64,000 nt of DNA from Chitinophagaceae bacterium 26-R-25 (GTDB lineage: Bacteria; Bacteroidota; Bacteroidia; Chitinophagales; Chitinophagaceae): assembly GCA_029906195.1 (NCBI GenBank), contig JARWSJ010000003.1, positions 186,001 to 250,000 of the forward strand, read 5' to 3'. The notes beneath the pieces were generated by a model. It saw nothing but the letters and a program-made list of their open reading frames with translations. It was not told the DNA's origin and ran no database searches. A program made the translations under genes and the position numbers. Shown piece after piece: positions 50,824-58,835 of the stretch. Position 1 is the stretch's first letter. The number at the start of each line of letters is the position of its first letter.

Positions 50824-52245
50824 ATGGCAAGCATTGTATTTGGAAATTATACGCCTCCTGAGGATAATAATAATGATAAAGACAAAGTATTTGGAATTTT
50901 TTTTGACGGCACAAAAAATAACAAAACCAATACGGAAGAGCGTGAAAAAAATACTGCAGCGTTCCAAAAATATGGTAAAGAAGAAAAAGGCAGCAGCTAT
51001 TATAACGAGTGGTCAAACGTGGCAAGGCTCTGGAAGTGTTATGACGAAAAGCTGGCTATTTATGTAGAAGGAATAGGTACGGAGGACCGTAAAGCCGATG
51101 ACGAGGATGGTTCCGGCTGGGGAGCCGGAGTTACTGGCATAAGGGGCAAAGTAAGAAAAGGCTGCGAATTGATAGTTGGAAAAATTAAAGGAAATACATC
51201 GAGAGCTATTGGTGAAATAACAACCATCGATTCTCTTACGCTGGATGTATTTGGTTTTAGCAGAGGAGCTGCGGCCGCCCGTAATTTTTTGCATGAAATA
51301 CAGAAAGCAAAATACAAGGCATTAGGTGATGTTTACAATCATTATGTAGATGCCGATAATCAGTCTGTAAGCCAGGTAGATTTACCACCGCACGGGCATC
51401 TGGGGCTTATGATGCAGAAGCTGGGTGTAGAAATTGGCGAAATAAAAGTGCGGTTTCTGGGCATATTTGACACCGTATCTTCCTACGATAAACTTAAGGG
51501 AATACCACCCGATTTTTCTAACGATGTAGAAGAATTGCACCTTAATGACATCGAGTCGGCCAAAACAATAGTGCACTTCACCGCGAAAGATGAAATACGC
51601 AAATACTTTGCACTTACACATGTGTACGGCAGCATAGAAAAAGAGTTTCCCGGTGTGCATTCGGATATCGGCGGCTCATATCCGGATAAAATGGACGAGG
51701 TTGTTTATGAAATAGAAACGGAGTCAGTTTTAAGATCTACAGCCAGTCTTGAGAACGTACGGCAAAGGCTTATTGAGGAAGGTTGGTACACCGCGGACCA
51801 GCTGCAGGTGATCCCGGGCAGATGGGCCTACCACAATCTAAGAGGCTCGCGTACCGGGTCACGCTGCATTCGCAACACCTACAGTTTTATACCGCTTCAA
51901 TTCATGGCGGAGTACGCCATAAATAAAGAACTACCGCTTGGAATAGAGAAATTGAAAACGAAATACTCCATTTCGAATGATGCTTTACTGGTGCGAGCAA
52001 TGGAAACCTTGCGACCATATGTTATGGGCAACGGTAAACCATATACGTTTAAGTGGTATAGCGACATTCAAAAAACATATCGCCACCCCCATGTGCCGCC
52101 GTACCTGGTTGAAGCCTACAACAAAGAATTAAAAGAACAGGAAGATCTAAGAAAACTACGCAACCGGTATTTTCATTGGTCGGCAGATAGAAGCGGAATA
52201 GGGGTATTAGCGCCGACAAGTGACTGGAAAAGAAAAGAATATTAG
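50824..52245 (+). CDS. Tle1-type phospholipase effector (DUF2235 alpha/beta hydrolase)
   Basis: A 473-residue protein with the DUF2235/Tle1 catalytic fold. FFDGTKNN near the N-terminus, the nucleophile elbow FGFSRGAAAARNF with Ser146, GIFDTVSSYD with Asp216, and GVHSDIGGSYP with His279 give the Ser-Asp-His triad. Tle1 proteins are phospholipase effectors of type VI secretion systems that attack membranes of competitors. There is no signal peptide, as expected for T6SS or contractile-injection cargo. Genes for the delivery apparatus are not in the window. Confidence 0.86.
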   Translation: MASIVFGNYTPPEDNNNDKDKVFGIFFDGTKNNKTNTEEREKNTAAFQKYGKEEKGSSYYNEWSNVARLWKCYDEKLAIYVEGIGTEDRKADDEDGSGWGAGVTGIRGKVRKGCELIVGKIKGNTSRAIGEITTIDSLTLDVFGFSRGAAAARNFLHEIQKAKYKALGDVYNHYVDADNQSVSQVDLPPHGHLGLMMQKLGVEIGEIKVRFLGIFDTVSSYDKLKGIPPDFSNDVEELHLNDIESAKTIVHFTAKDEIRKYFALTHVYGSIEKEFPGVHSDIGGSYPDKMDEVVYEIETESVLRSTASLENVRQRLIEEGWYTADQLQVIPGRWAYHNLRGSRTGSRCIRNTYSFIPLQFMAEYAINKELPLGIEKLKTKYSISNDALLVRAMETLRPYVMGNGKPYTFKWYSDIQKTYRHPHVPPYLVEAYNKELKEQEDLRKLRNRYFHWSADRSGIGVLAPTSDWKRKEY

Positions 52246-52255
52246 GTCAAGGAGG

Positions 52256-52338
52256 GAGTTGTTGGTTGGTGGTTGTTAGTTGTTAGGAAAGCCAGCACAG
52301 GAGGGCTAACAACCAACAACTATCAACCAACAACTCAA
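52256..52338. repeat. Word-type inverted repeat closing the effector module
   Basis: GAGTTGTTGGTTGGTGGTTG (from 52256) and its complement CAACCAACAACTATCAACCA (from 52310, ending 52337) form a long hairpin with GAAAGCCAGCACAGG in the centre. It sits between the Tle1 gene and the hotdog gene, and may terminate the effector operon. Members of the TTGTTAGTT family occur at 6882 and 8811. Confidence 0.65.
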
Positions 52339-52376
52339 AAAATCGTAGCTTCATTTTTTAAATAGCGCATATATCC

Positions 52377-52823
52377 ATGACAGTAACTTTTCCGGTAGAA
52401 AATATACAGCCGCTCATTCCCCAGGCTCCGCCATTTGTGATGATTGATGCTATTGTTAAATCTGAGGCAACCGCAACACGCAGTACGTTAAAAATAAAAG
52501 CAGATAATATCTTTGTAGAGAACGGCTTGTTTCGCGAACCGGGTCTTTTGGAAAACATCGCACAAACCGCCGCGGCGGGCGTTGGCTTCGAAGCACAAAA
52601 AGAAAACAAACCCGCACCTATCGGATACATTGGTGCAGTGAAGAATTTCGAAGTGTTTAGCTTACCCAAAGTTGGCATGACAATAGAAACCGAGATCTTT
52701 GTGAGCAACAGAATTTTCGACGTCACTGTTATCACCGGAAAGGTTTGGTACGACAATGTACTGCTCGCGCAATGTGAGATGAAAATTTTTGTGCAGCCTG
52801 AAATGCCGGCAAAAGCGAAGTGA
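52377..52823 (+). CDS. Hotdog-fold 3-hydroxyacyl-ACP dehydratase-like protein with altered catalytic motif
   Basis: A 148-residue FabZ/ApeP-like protein. The conserved EPGLLENIAQTAAAG helix of FabZ is present. The catalytic segment, normally LPHxxPxxxVD with a catalytic His, reads IPQAPPFVMID with Gln16 in the His place. It may be a non-catalytic partner subunit or use another residue. In aryl polyene systems two hotdog dehydratases (ApeI and ApeP) act together; a second one is not in this window. It restarts the pigment gene series after the effector module. Confidence 0.8.
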   Translation: MTVTFPVENIQPLIPQAPPFVMIDAIVKSEATATRSTLKIKADNIFVENGLFREPGLLENIAQTAAAGVGFEAQKENKPAPIGYIGAVKNFEVFSLPKVGMTIETEIFVSNRIFDVTVITGKVWYDNVLLAQCEMKIFVQPEMPAKAK

Positions 52824-52966
52824 GTTTTGAGTAATGGGTTTTGAGTTATGAGTGGTGAAAGCCGGTTCACAACAGTTTCGTTGTTGCACCTATTAATTTT
52901 TAATTATTGATTATTAATTCTTTTTCGCAAAGCGAAAAGCAACACTATATATCAAACTCACATTGT

Positions 52967-53614
52967 ATGAAACATTTAAAAACAACACTGATCTTTTCCG
53001 TTTTGTTAACCGTGTTTTCTATCGCATCTGTTTATGCGCAAACACCAACTCCTAAAGACGTTTTTACAACCGACCTGCCAATTACTTACCTCGGTATTGA
53101 TTTCTCAAACGCAAGGCTGATAGGAGATACAGTTATTTCAACGACAGATCTTCCCACAAAATTCGAAGCAATCAACAATGTGCCTGTAAACGAGGCGAAG
53201 AAATACGATATAGGAGCTGCGCTGAAAAAAACACACTTGACCAATGATCTTTCCGTCGTAAAGGAAAAGAACGATAAAACAGATCCTTCTACATTTCTTT
53301 CATCCAAAGACGCCGATTACATGAGGTTCAAAGAGGCAGATATCAGCAAGATAGTAAGCGGCTACAATTTTAAAGGTAAAACCGGTGTAGGTCTGGTGTT
53401 TATTGCCGAGGGCCTTAATAAAAGACAGGAAAGGGCCTCCATGTATGTGACTTTTGTAGACATGAAAACCAACAAAGTAATTTATACAGAAAGGATGGAA
53501 GGGAAAGCGGGCGGTTTTGGCTACAGAAACTATTGGGTAAAAACCGTTTGGAATATGATCGAGGAAATAAAGAAACATAAAGACGAAGAGTGGATAGCAA
53601 AATTCTCGAAATAA
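52967..53614 (+). CDS. Secreted hypothetical protein
   Basis: A 215-residue protein with a signal peptide (TLIFSVLLTVFSIASVYAQ) and no recognised domain. The sequence alternates short beta-like stretches (FKGKTGVGLVFIAEGLN, YVTFVDMKTNKVIYTERM) and ends in an amphipathic lysine-rich helix. It is probably periplasmic. ATG 52967 is chosen because it opens the signal peptide; the in-frame start at 52907 would place 20 residues before it. A convincing terminator follows at 53801. Relation to pigment synthesis unknown. Confidence 0.7.
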   Translation: MKHLKTTLIFSVLLTVFSIASVYAQTPTPKDVFTTDLPITYLGIDFSNARLIGDTVISTTDLPTKFEAINNVPVNEAKKYDIGAALKKTHLTNDLSVVKEKNDKTDPSTFLSSKDADYMRFKEADISKIVSGYNFKGKTGVGLVFIAEGLNKRQERASMYVTFVDMKTNKVIYTERMEGKAGGFGYRNYWVKTVWNMIEEIKKHKDEEWIAKFSK

Positions 53615-54037
53615 TTTTTTAAACCACGGAGATAATAGAGGCTTTTTTCACGGAGGAATGGAGGTTTTGGCAACAATCTTCCTTTTTCGTCCCTGATGAA
53701 TAATAATTGTTTCGAGGGCCCTTCTCCTTCACTCTGCGAAAAAAACTCCTTTCCTCTGTGGTTAAAATAAAGCCAGTTTGTAGGTAAAAGATATATAATA
53801 AAAACCCGGTTGATTTTAAATTCAGCCGGGTTTTTCTGTAATAAAGGATTGGCGATCTGGCCGGTTCATCACCGGCAGCAGAATTGACGGAGGTGTGCAC
53901 AAAAAGCATTTTCAAATTTTGAAATCCCCAAATTCCCAAATTGACTTGAGTGCCTGCTAAATAAAGTCAGCCGTGGCCACTTGTTGTGCACCTTTCAATG
54001 CTTTCCGACCAAAAATTTATCGTAGGTTTGGCCTCTT
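53615..54037. repeat. Gap with CCACGGAG-family inverted repeat, terminator and word repeat
   Basis: Left arm 53615-53650 (TTTTTTAAACCACGGAGATA) and right arm 53730-53766 (ACTCCTTTCCTCTGTGGTTA) form the fourth copy of this family. A terminator (53801-53835) and an AATTTTGAAAT-type word repeat (53909-53942) follow. TAGGTTTG (54023-54030), a TAnnTTTG box, lies 7 bp before the thioesterase ATG but has no matching -33 TTG at the right distance. Confidence 0.7.
53801..53836 (+). terminator. Intrinsic terminator, AAAACCCGG stem
   Basis: Stem AAAACCCGGTTGA / TTCAGCCGGGTTTT with one wobble pair and a short loop, followed by T residues. It lies about 190 bp after the secreted protein gene; the CCACGGAG repeat is in between. 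Confidence 0.75.
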
Positions 54038-54463
54038 ATGAAAAAAGTTCTGACCCATAAAACGGAGATAGCGGTAAAGTTCAATGAGGCAGATCCGTTA
54101 GGCATTGTGTGGCATGGCCATTACATCCGCTATTTCGAAGATGGAAGAGAGTCGTTTGGTGAGGCCCATGGGTGCCGGTATCTTGATTTTTATAAAAACG
54201 GTTACGTAGTCCCTATTGTAGGCGTAAACTGTAATTATAAGAAATCATTGAAGTATGGCGATAAGGTAATTGTCGAAGCGACCTATATACCGACGCCGGC
54301 GGCAAAAATGAATTTTGAATATACCTTGTACAATGCGAAAACGGGAGATGTTGTGGCGACGGGTACTTCGGTGCAGGTTTTTCTTGATCTTGAAAAGTCT
54401 AACCTTCAGCTGACACGTCCTGCTTTTTTTGAAGAATGGCTAAAAGAAAAAAACCTATTATAA
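54038..54463 (+). CDS. 4HBT-type acyl-CoA/acyl-ACP thioesterase
   Basis: A 141-residue hotdog thioesterase of the 4-hydroxybenzoyl-CoA thioesterase type. FNEADPLGIVWHGHYIRYFED carries the expected catalytic Asp19 and following His; VATGTSVQVFLDLE is a typical last strand. It would release or edit acyl chains from CoA or ACP. Aryl polyene clusters contain a similar thioesterase that may remove misprimed chains. It precedes KS-B with an 82 bp gap carrying TTTTTACTTTT words. Confidence 0.88.
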   Translation: MKKVLTHKTEIAVKFNEADPLGIVWHGHYIRYFEDGRESFGEAHGCRYLDFYKNGYVVPIVGVNCNYKKSLKYGDKVIVEATYIPTPAAKMNFEYTLYNAKTGDVVATGTSVQVFLDLEKSNLQLTRPAFFEEWLKEKNLL

Positions 54464-54545
54464 ACCCTTAAATCAGAACAATAAATAAGTAAGAACAGAA
54501 AGGCATTTTTTACTTTTTATTTTTGCTTTTTTACTTTCCTTGCGT

Positions 54546-55688
54546 ATGCCAAAAGTTTTTGTAGTTGCAGATAATATTTTCTCACCTCTCGGCAGCACCA
54601 CTGCTGAAAACTTTGATGAGCTGTTAAAAGGCAACAGCGGCGTACGTCAGCATTCACGCACCGAAATATTTAGCGAGCCATTTTTTGCCGCAATTTTTTC
54701 CGAAGAAAAAAACAAAGAGCTGAATACAGGCATTCAAAACGCCAATGCATATACGAAATTCGAAAAACTGCTGATTCAGTCAATAAAAAATGCATTGTCC
54801 CTCTGCGAAGTGGATATTCAATCTGCTTCAACAGCGGTTATCATTTCTACCACAAAAGGAAATATTTCTTTGCTTGAAAACGAAACGGTAACGGATGACA
54901 TGAAAGCGCAATTGCCTTTACATCATTCAGCAAAATCGATCGCCGATTATTTTCATAATCCCAATTTACCCATCACCATTTCCAATGCATGCATATCCGG
55001 AATTTCAGCATTGATCACTGCGAAAAGGTTAATAGAAACTAACCAGTTTGACAATGTGGTAGTAGCTGGAGCAGACGTGATTTCATCGTTTATTTTCAGC
55101 GGCTTCAATTCTTTCCAGGCAATCAGCAAGCAAGTGTGCAAACCTTTCGATGCAGAAAGATCCGGCATCAATTTAGGAGAAGCTGCCGCAACGATCGTTT
55201 TATCCAAACATAATAAAAATGCTTACGCCACTTTAGACGGCGGTTCTGTAAGCAATGATGCCAACCATATTTCAGGTCCATCGCGCACGGGCGAAGAGCT
55301 CGCTATTGCCATCAGGAAGGCAATGCACGAAGCGGGTGTGAAAAGCGATGAGATAGATTTCATATCCGGTCACGGCACAGCAACGCTGTACAACGATGAA
55401 ATGGAAGCGAAAGCCATTAATATTGCAGGTTTGCAGCAGGCTCCGGTGAACAGCCTGAAGCCATATTTCGGCCACACACTCGGCGCGGCGGGGATATTGG
55501 AATCTGTTGTTGCGCTCGCCACCATGAAGCAAAATACAATCATACCGACACAGGGATTTGAAAACATCGGCGTTCCTGTTCCGGTTAACGTGCCCAATAC
55601 CATTACCACCAAAAACATTAATAAAATACTTAAAATAGCTGCCGGCTTTGGCGGATGCAATGCGGCACTTGTTTTGAGTAAAAATTAA
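54546..55688 (+). CDS. Beta-ketoacyl synthase (KS-B)
   Basis: A 380-residue condensing enzyme with an intact triad: Cys149 (SNACISGISAL), His276 (GHGTATLYNDE) and His310 (YFGHTLGAAG). The fold follows FabB/FabF but the sequence is diverged from KS-A and KS-C, so a specialised role such as ApeR-like priming or initial condensation is possible. ATG 54546 is used; TTG 54540 is two codons upstream. It is 14 bp from the methyltransferase gene, indicating one operon. Confidence 0.9.
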   Translation: MPKVFVVADNIFSPLGSTTAENFDELLKGNSGVRQHSRTEIFSEPFFAAIFSEEKNKELNTGIQNANAYTKFEKLLIQSIKNALSLCEVDIQSASTAVIISTTKGNISLLENETVTDDMKAQLPLHHSAKSIADYFHNPNLPITISNACISGISALITAKRLIETNQFDNVVVAGADVISSFIFSGFNSFQAISKQVCKPFDAERSGINLGEAAATIVLSKHNKNAYATLDGGSVSNDANHISGPSRTGEELAIAIRKAMHEAGVKSDEIDFISGHGTATLYNDEMEAKAINIAGLQQAPVNSLKPYFGHTLGAAGILESVVALATMKQNTIIPTQGFENIGVPVPVNVPNTITTKNINKILKIAAGFGGCNAALVLSKN

Positions 55689-55702
55689 AACCATTCTATT
55701 CG

Positions 55703-56773
55703 ATGCAATTTTTCAACGCCCCTTCTGACGAAACAGCCCTCGATGCAAGATCAAAGGCACAGTGGATCGCATTTGCACCGGTTGTTTTCCAGGCAGCAAA
55801 AACGCTAAGAAATACAGGCATTTTACAAGCGCTGGAAAGCCATAAGGCGACCGGCATGACTATGGAAGAGGTTGAAAAAGAAACAGGCATTTCCCACTAC
55901 GGCGTTCGCGTTTTGCTGGAAGCAGGATTGGGAATGGGCCTTGTATATGTACAGGACGGAAAATATTTTTTTACCAAAACGGCCTACTTCATTTTGCACG
56001 ACGAGATGACGAATGTGAACATGAACTTCATTCATGACATTTGTTACCACGGCCTTTTCAAACTGGAAGAAAGCATCCGCAACGGTAAACCGGAAGGCTT
56101 GCCTACGCTTGGCGACTGGAACACGATTTATGAAGGGCTTTCGAAATTGCCGCCTCATCAGCAAAAAAGTTGGTTCGAATTCGATCACTTTTATTCAGAC
56201 AATGCATTTCCCGGCGCTTTAAGAACTATATTCAAAACAGAGTTCAAAACATTGCTGGACATAGGTGGAAATACCGGAAAATGGGCCGTTGCCTGTACGA
56301 GATATAGCCCTGAGGTTCATGTGACCATGATGGATCTTCCGGGACAATTGGGCCTTGCGAAAGAAAGAATTGCCAAAACCGAAGTTGCGGATCGCATTTC
56401 GTATTTTGAAACGAATATTTTAAATGAATCACTACCTTTTCCAAAAGGCTTCGATGCCATTTGGATGAGCCAGTTCCTTGATTGTTTTTCTGATGCAGAA
56501 ATAGCCTCCATTCTTAAAAGATGCTACAATGCATTGAATGTTGGCGGACATGTTTTTATAATGGAAACTTTCTGGGACAGGCAAAAATTTGAAGCGGCTG
56601 CATTTTCGCTGCAGCAAACGTCATTGTATTTTACAGCAATGGCAAATGGGAATAGCCAGATGTACCACTCTGATGTTTTCAAAAAAATTGTTGCCGATGC
56701 CGGCTTCGAAGTAACGGAACAGATTGATAACATTGGATTGGGACATACGATTTTGAAATGCAAAAAGAAATAA
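55703..56773 (+). CDS. SAM-dependent O-methyltransferase-like protein
   Basis: A 356-residue class I methyltransferase with an N-terminal winged-helix dimerisation domain (about 20-85) and SAM motif I LLDIGGNTGKWA (residues 184-195), followed by VTMMDLPGQL (motif II) and FDAIWMSQFLD. The layout is that of aromatic O- or C-methyltransferases. Flexirubins carry methyl groups on the aromatic head, so this could methylate the aryl ring or hydroxyl; the position cannot be read from sequence. It is 14 bp after KS-B. Confidence 0.86.
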   Translation: MQFFNAPSDETALDARSKAQWIAFAPVVFQAAKTLRNTGILQALESHKATGMTMEEVEKETGISHYGVRVLLEAGLGMGLVYVQDGKYFFTKTAYFILHDEMTNVNMNFIHDICYHGLFKLEESIRNGKPEGLPTLGDWNTIYEGLSKLPPHQQKSWFEFDHFYSDNAFPGALRTIFKTEFKTLLDIGGNTGKWAVACTRYSPEVHVTMMDLPGQLGLAKERIAKTEVADRISYFETNILNESLPFPKGFDAIWMSQFLDCFSDAEIASILKRCYNALNVGGHVFIMETFWDRQKFEAAAFSLQQTSLYFTAMANGNSQMYHSDVFKKIVADAGFEVTEQIDNIGLGHTILKCKKK

Positions 56774-56869
56774 AGGCAATGTACGGTGTACGGAGTACGA
56801 TGTACGAAATTCACTTGGTTGACACAGCTTAAAGAATATCGTACACCGTACATCGTACTTCGCACACCG
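56774..56869. repeat. Inverted repeat of GTACGGTGTACGGAGTACGATG words
   Basis: Left arm GTACGGTGTACGGAGTACGA (from 56780, ending about 56806) and right arm CGTACACCGTACATCGTACT (56840-56859) are complementary with about 33 bp between. A unique word in the window; it lies in the intercistronic gap between methyltransferase and halogenase genes and so could affect the balance of the two. Confidence 0.7.
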
Positions 56870-56915
56870 AACAACAGAAATCTAAACAACTAAAGTAAAA
56901 AACCCCACTAGCAAT

Positions 56916-58163
56916 ATGAAAAATGAAAAAGTTGATGTACTTGTAATTGGAGCGGGTCCTTCAGGAACTGTTGCCGCGTCTATCGTAAACAAAGCGGGAT
57001 ACAAAGTAAAGATTGTGGAAAAGCAAAAGTTTCCACGTTTTGTAATTGGTGAAAGCTTATTGCCGCGTTGTATGGAAGCGTTGGATGAAGCGGGCTTTTT
57101 GCCATTTATCGAGCAGAAGGGTTTCCAACAAAAATCAGGTGCAAAATTCGTGAGAGATGGTGCCGTGTGTGACTTTTCATTTGCCTCTCAATATACAAAA
57201 GGTTGGAACTGGACATGGCAGGTGCCGCGTGCAGATTTTGATAAAACACTGGCAGATGCAGTAGAATCAATGGGCGTACCTGTTGATTACGAAACTACCG
57301 TTACAGATATAAAGTTCAATCCTGACACGACCTCCGTTACAACGGTTGAAGATAAAGACGGCAACAAATCCACCATTGAAGCCCGCTTCATCATCGATGG
57401 AAGTGGATATGGACGCGTAATTCCGAAGCTTTTTAATCTTGACAGGCCATCTACTCAAAAACCACGTAAAGCATTGTTTGCCCACACCGTGGATTTGAAC
57501 CGCTCTATGGCTGACGAACCCAACCGCATTACCATCGTTGTGCACAAACCGGATACATGGGTTTGGGTGATTCCTTTTTCTAACGGCGTTACCTCTTTGG
57601 GTTTTGTAGGCGATCCGGAATTCTTTAAGCAATTTGAGGGTGACGATGAAAAAGTTTACCGCGCAATCATCGAAAGCGAACCATATTTAGCAGACCGATT
57701 TAGAAATGTAGAGCTGAAATTCGGCACGAGAATACTGGAATCATGGTCTGCGACAACTGATAAATTCTTTGGCGATGGCTTCGTGCTTACAGGAAACGTA
57801 ACCGAGTTTCTCGATCCTATTTTCTCATCCGGTGTAACGCTGGCAACCGTTTCCAGCCAGATCGCCGCGAACCTGGTGATCCGCAAGCTGAAAGGAGAAG
57901 ACGTAGACTGGAAAACCGAATACCAGGACGTAATGATGCAAGGTGTAAACACTTTCAGGGCTTACGTTTTTGCATGGTACGATACTTCTTTGCACAAAAT
58001 ATTCTTTGCGCCAAAACCGGTGCCTGAAATTCAAAACATGATTTGCTCCGTATTGGCCGGTTACGTGTGGGACACAACAAACCCTTACGTAAGAGACCAT
58101 GCAAGAGCAATTGAAAAATTAGCGAAAGTGATTACCCTGGAAGAATCAATTAGTAAAAGATAA
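56916..58163 (+). CDS. Flavin-dependent halogenase (tryptophan 7-halogenase-like superfamily)
   Basis: A 415-residue FAD protein. The FAD motif GAGPSG is at 12-17 and GESLLP at 45-50. The halogenase signature WxWxIP is present as WVWVIP (215-220), and FLDPIFSSG (298-306) matches the Fx.Px.Sx.G motif of phenolic halogenases. Lys73 in QQKSGAKF is placed like the catalytic Lys that forms a haloamine. It would chlorinate a phenol or ring carbon; chlorinated flexirubins are known natural products. The stop overlaps the next ATG by one base. Confidence 0.86.
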   Translation: MKNEKVDVLVIGAGPSGTVAASIVNKAGYKVKIVEKQKFPRFVIGESLLPRCMEALDEAGFLPFIEQKGFQQKSGAKFVRDGAVCDFSFASQYTKGWNWTWQVPRADFDKTLADAVESMGVPVDYETTVTDIKFNPDTTSVTTVEDKDGNKSTIEARFIIDGSGYGRVIPKLFNLDRPSTQKPRKALFAHTVDLNRSMADEPNRITIVVHKPDTWVWVIPFSNGVTSLGFVGDPEFFKQFEGDDEKVYRAIIESEPYLADRFRNVELKFGTRILESWSATTDKFFGDGFVLTGNVTEFLDPIFSSGVTLATVSSQIAANLVIRKLKGEDVDWKTEYQDVMMQGVNTFRAYVFAWYDTSLHKIFFAPKPVPEIQNMICSVLAGYVWDTTNPYVRDHARAIEKLAKVITLEESISKR

Positions 58164-58828
58164 TGACGGATTCGGCAAATATTGCAACTGACTTGTTTTC
58201 CTCCGGAGGTGGCCAGGGTGAGGTCTTCATAACCGGACATAGCATTATCCGCAATGGTGCAGTTGAAAAAGACGGGCACCTTGTTTGGAAAGAGGTTTCG
58301 GCTCAGCACACGGGCGATTTTTTGGTAAGCGCTTATCGCCAAATGGGACTCAGTTATCCAAAGTTTTTCAAAATGGATAACCTGTCAAAACTCGGCCTGC
58401 TTGCTTCCGAAAACCTGTTATCCGGAACCGACTTAAAAGGGAAATACAAGACCGATGAAATAAGCGTAGTGTTTGCCAATGCCAGTTCCAGCCTGGATGC
58501 AGATCAAAAGTATTTCGACACGATAAAGGACATTGCGAGCCCGGCATTATTTGTATACACTTTGCCCAATATTGTGATTGGAGAAATATGTATAAAGAAC
58601 GGCTTCAAAGGCGAAAACGCTTTTTTTGTGTTTGACAAATTTGAGGCGAAGTTCCTGCACCAGTACGTGCAAACCCTGATGCGCCAGAAGACCAATAAAG
58701 CTTGTATTTTTGGGTGGCTGGAACTACTGGGCGACAGCTATGAAGCGGCGCTGTTTCTTTTAGAGAAAGAAGCCGCAGACAAAACAAATCCGTTTACACT
58801 GGAAAATATTTATAAACTATACTCATAA
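58163..58828 (+). CDS. Half-length degenerate ketosynthase-like protein
   Basis: A 221-residue protein resembling the N-terminal half of a ketosynthase: LFVYTLPNIVIGEICI followed by FKGENAFFVFDKFEAKFL. Where the catalytic Cys should lie there is Asp or Phe, and the C-terminal half with both His residues is absent. It therefore cannot be a condensing enzyme and may be a structural or scaffold partner. It is co-translated with the halogenase (1 bp overlap) and followed 7 bp later by ACP-2, so it is a maintained gene. Confidence 0.75.
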   Translation: MTDSANIATDLFSSGGGQGEVFITGHSIIRNGAVEKDGHLVWKEVSAQHTGDFLVSAYRQMGLSYPKFFKMDNLSKLGLLASENLLSGTDLKGKYKTDEISVVFANASSSLDADQKYFDTIKDIASPALFVYTLPNIVIGEICIKNGFKGENAFFVFDKFEAKFLHQYVQTLMRQKTNKACIFGWLELLGDSYEAALFLLEKEAADKTNPFTLENIYKLYS

Positions 58829-58835
58829 TTTTTTT

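Noticed and set aside
47797-52338. Integrative element around the effector module with attachment sites
   Set aside because: The flanking repeats belong to different families and are not direct repeats; no integrase or tRNA gene is present.
54540-54545. TTG start for KS-B two codons before the ATG
   Set aside because: ATG at 54546 is the more usual start and gives the standard ketosynthase N-terminus.
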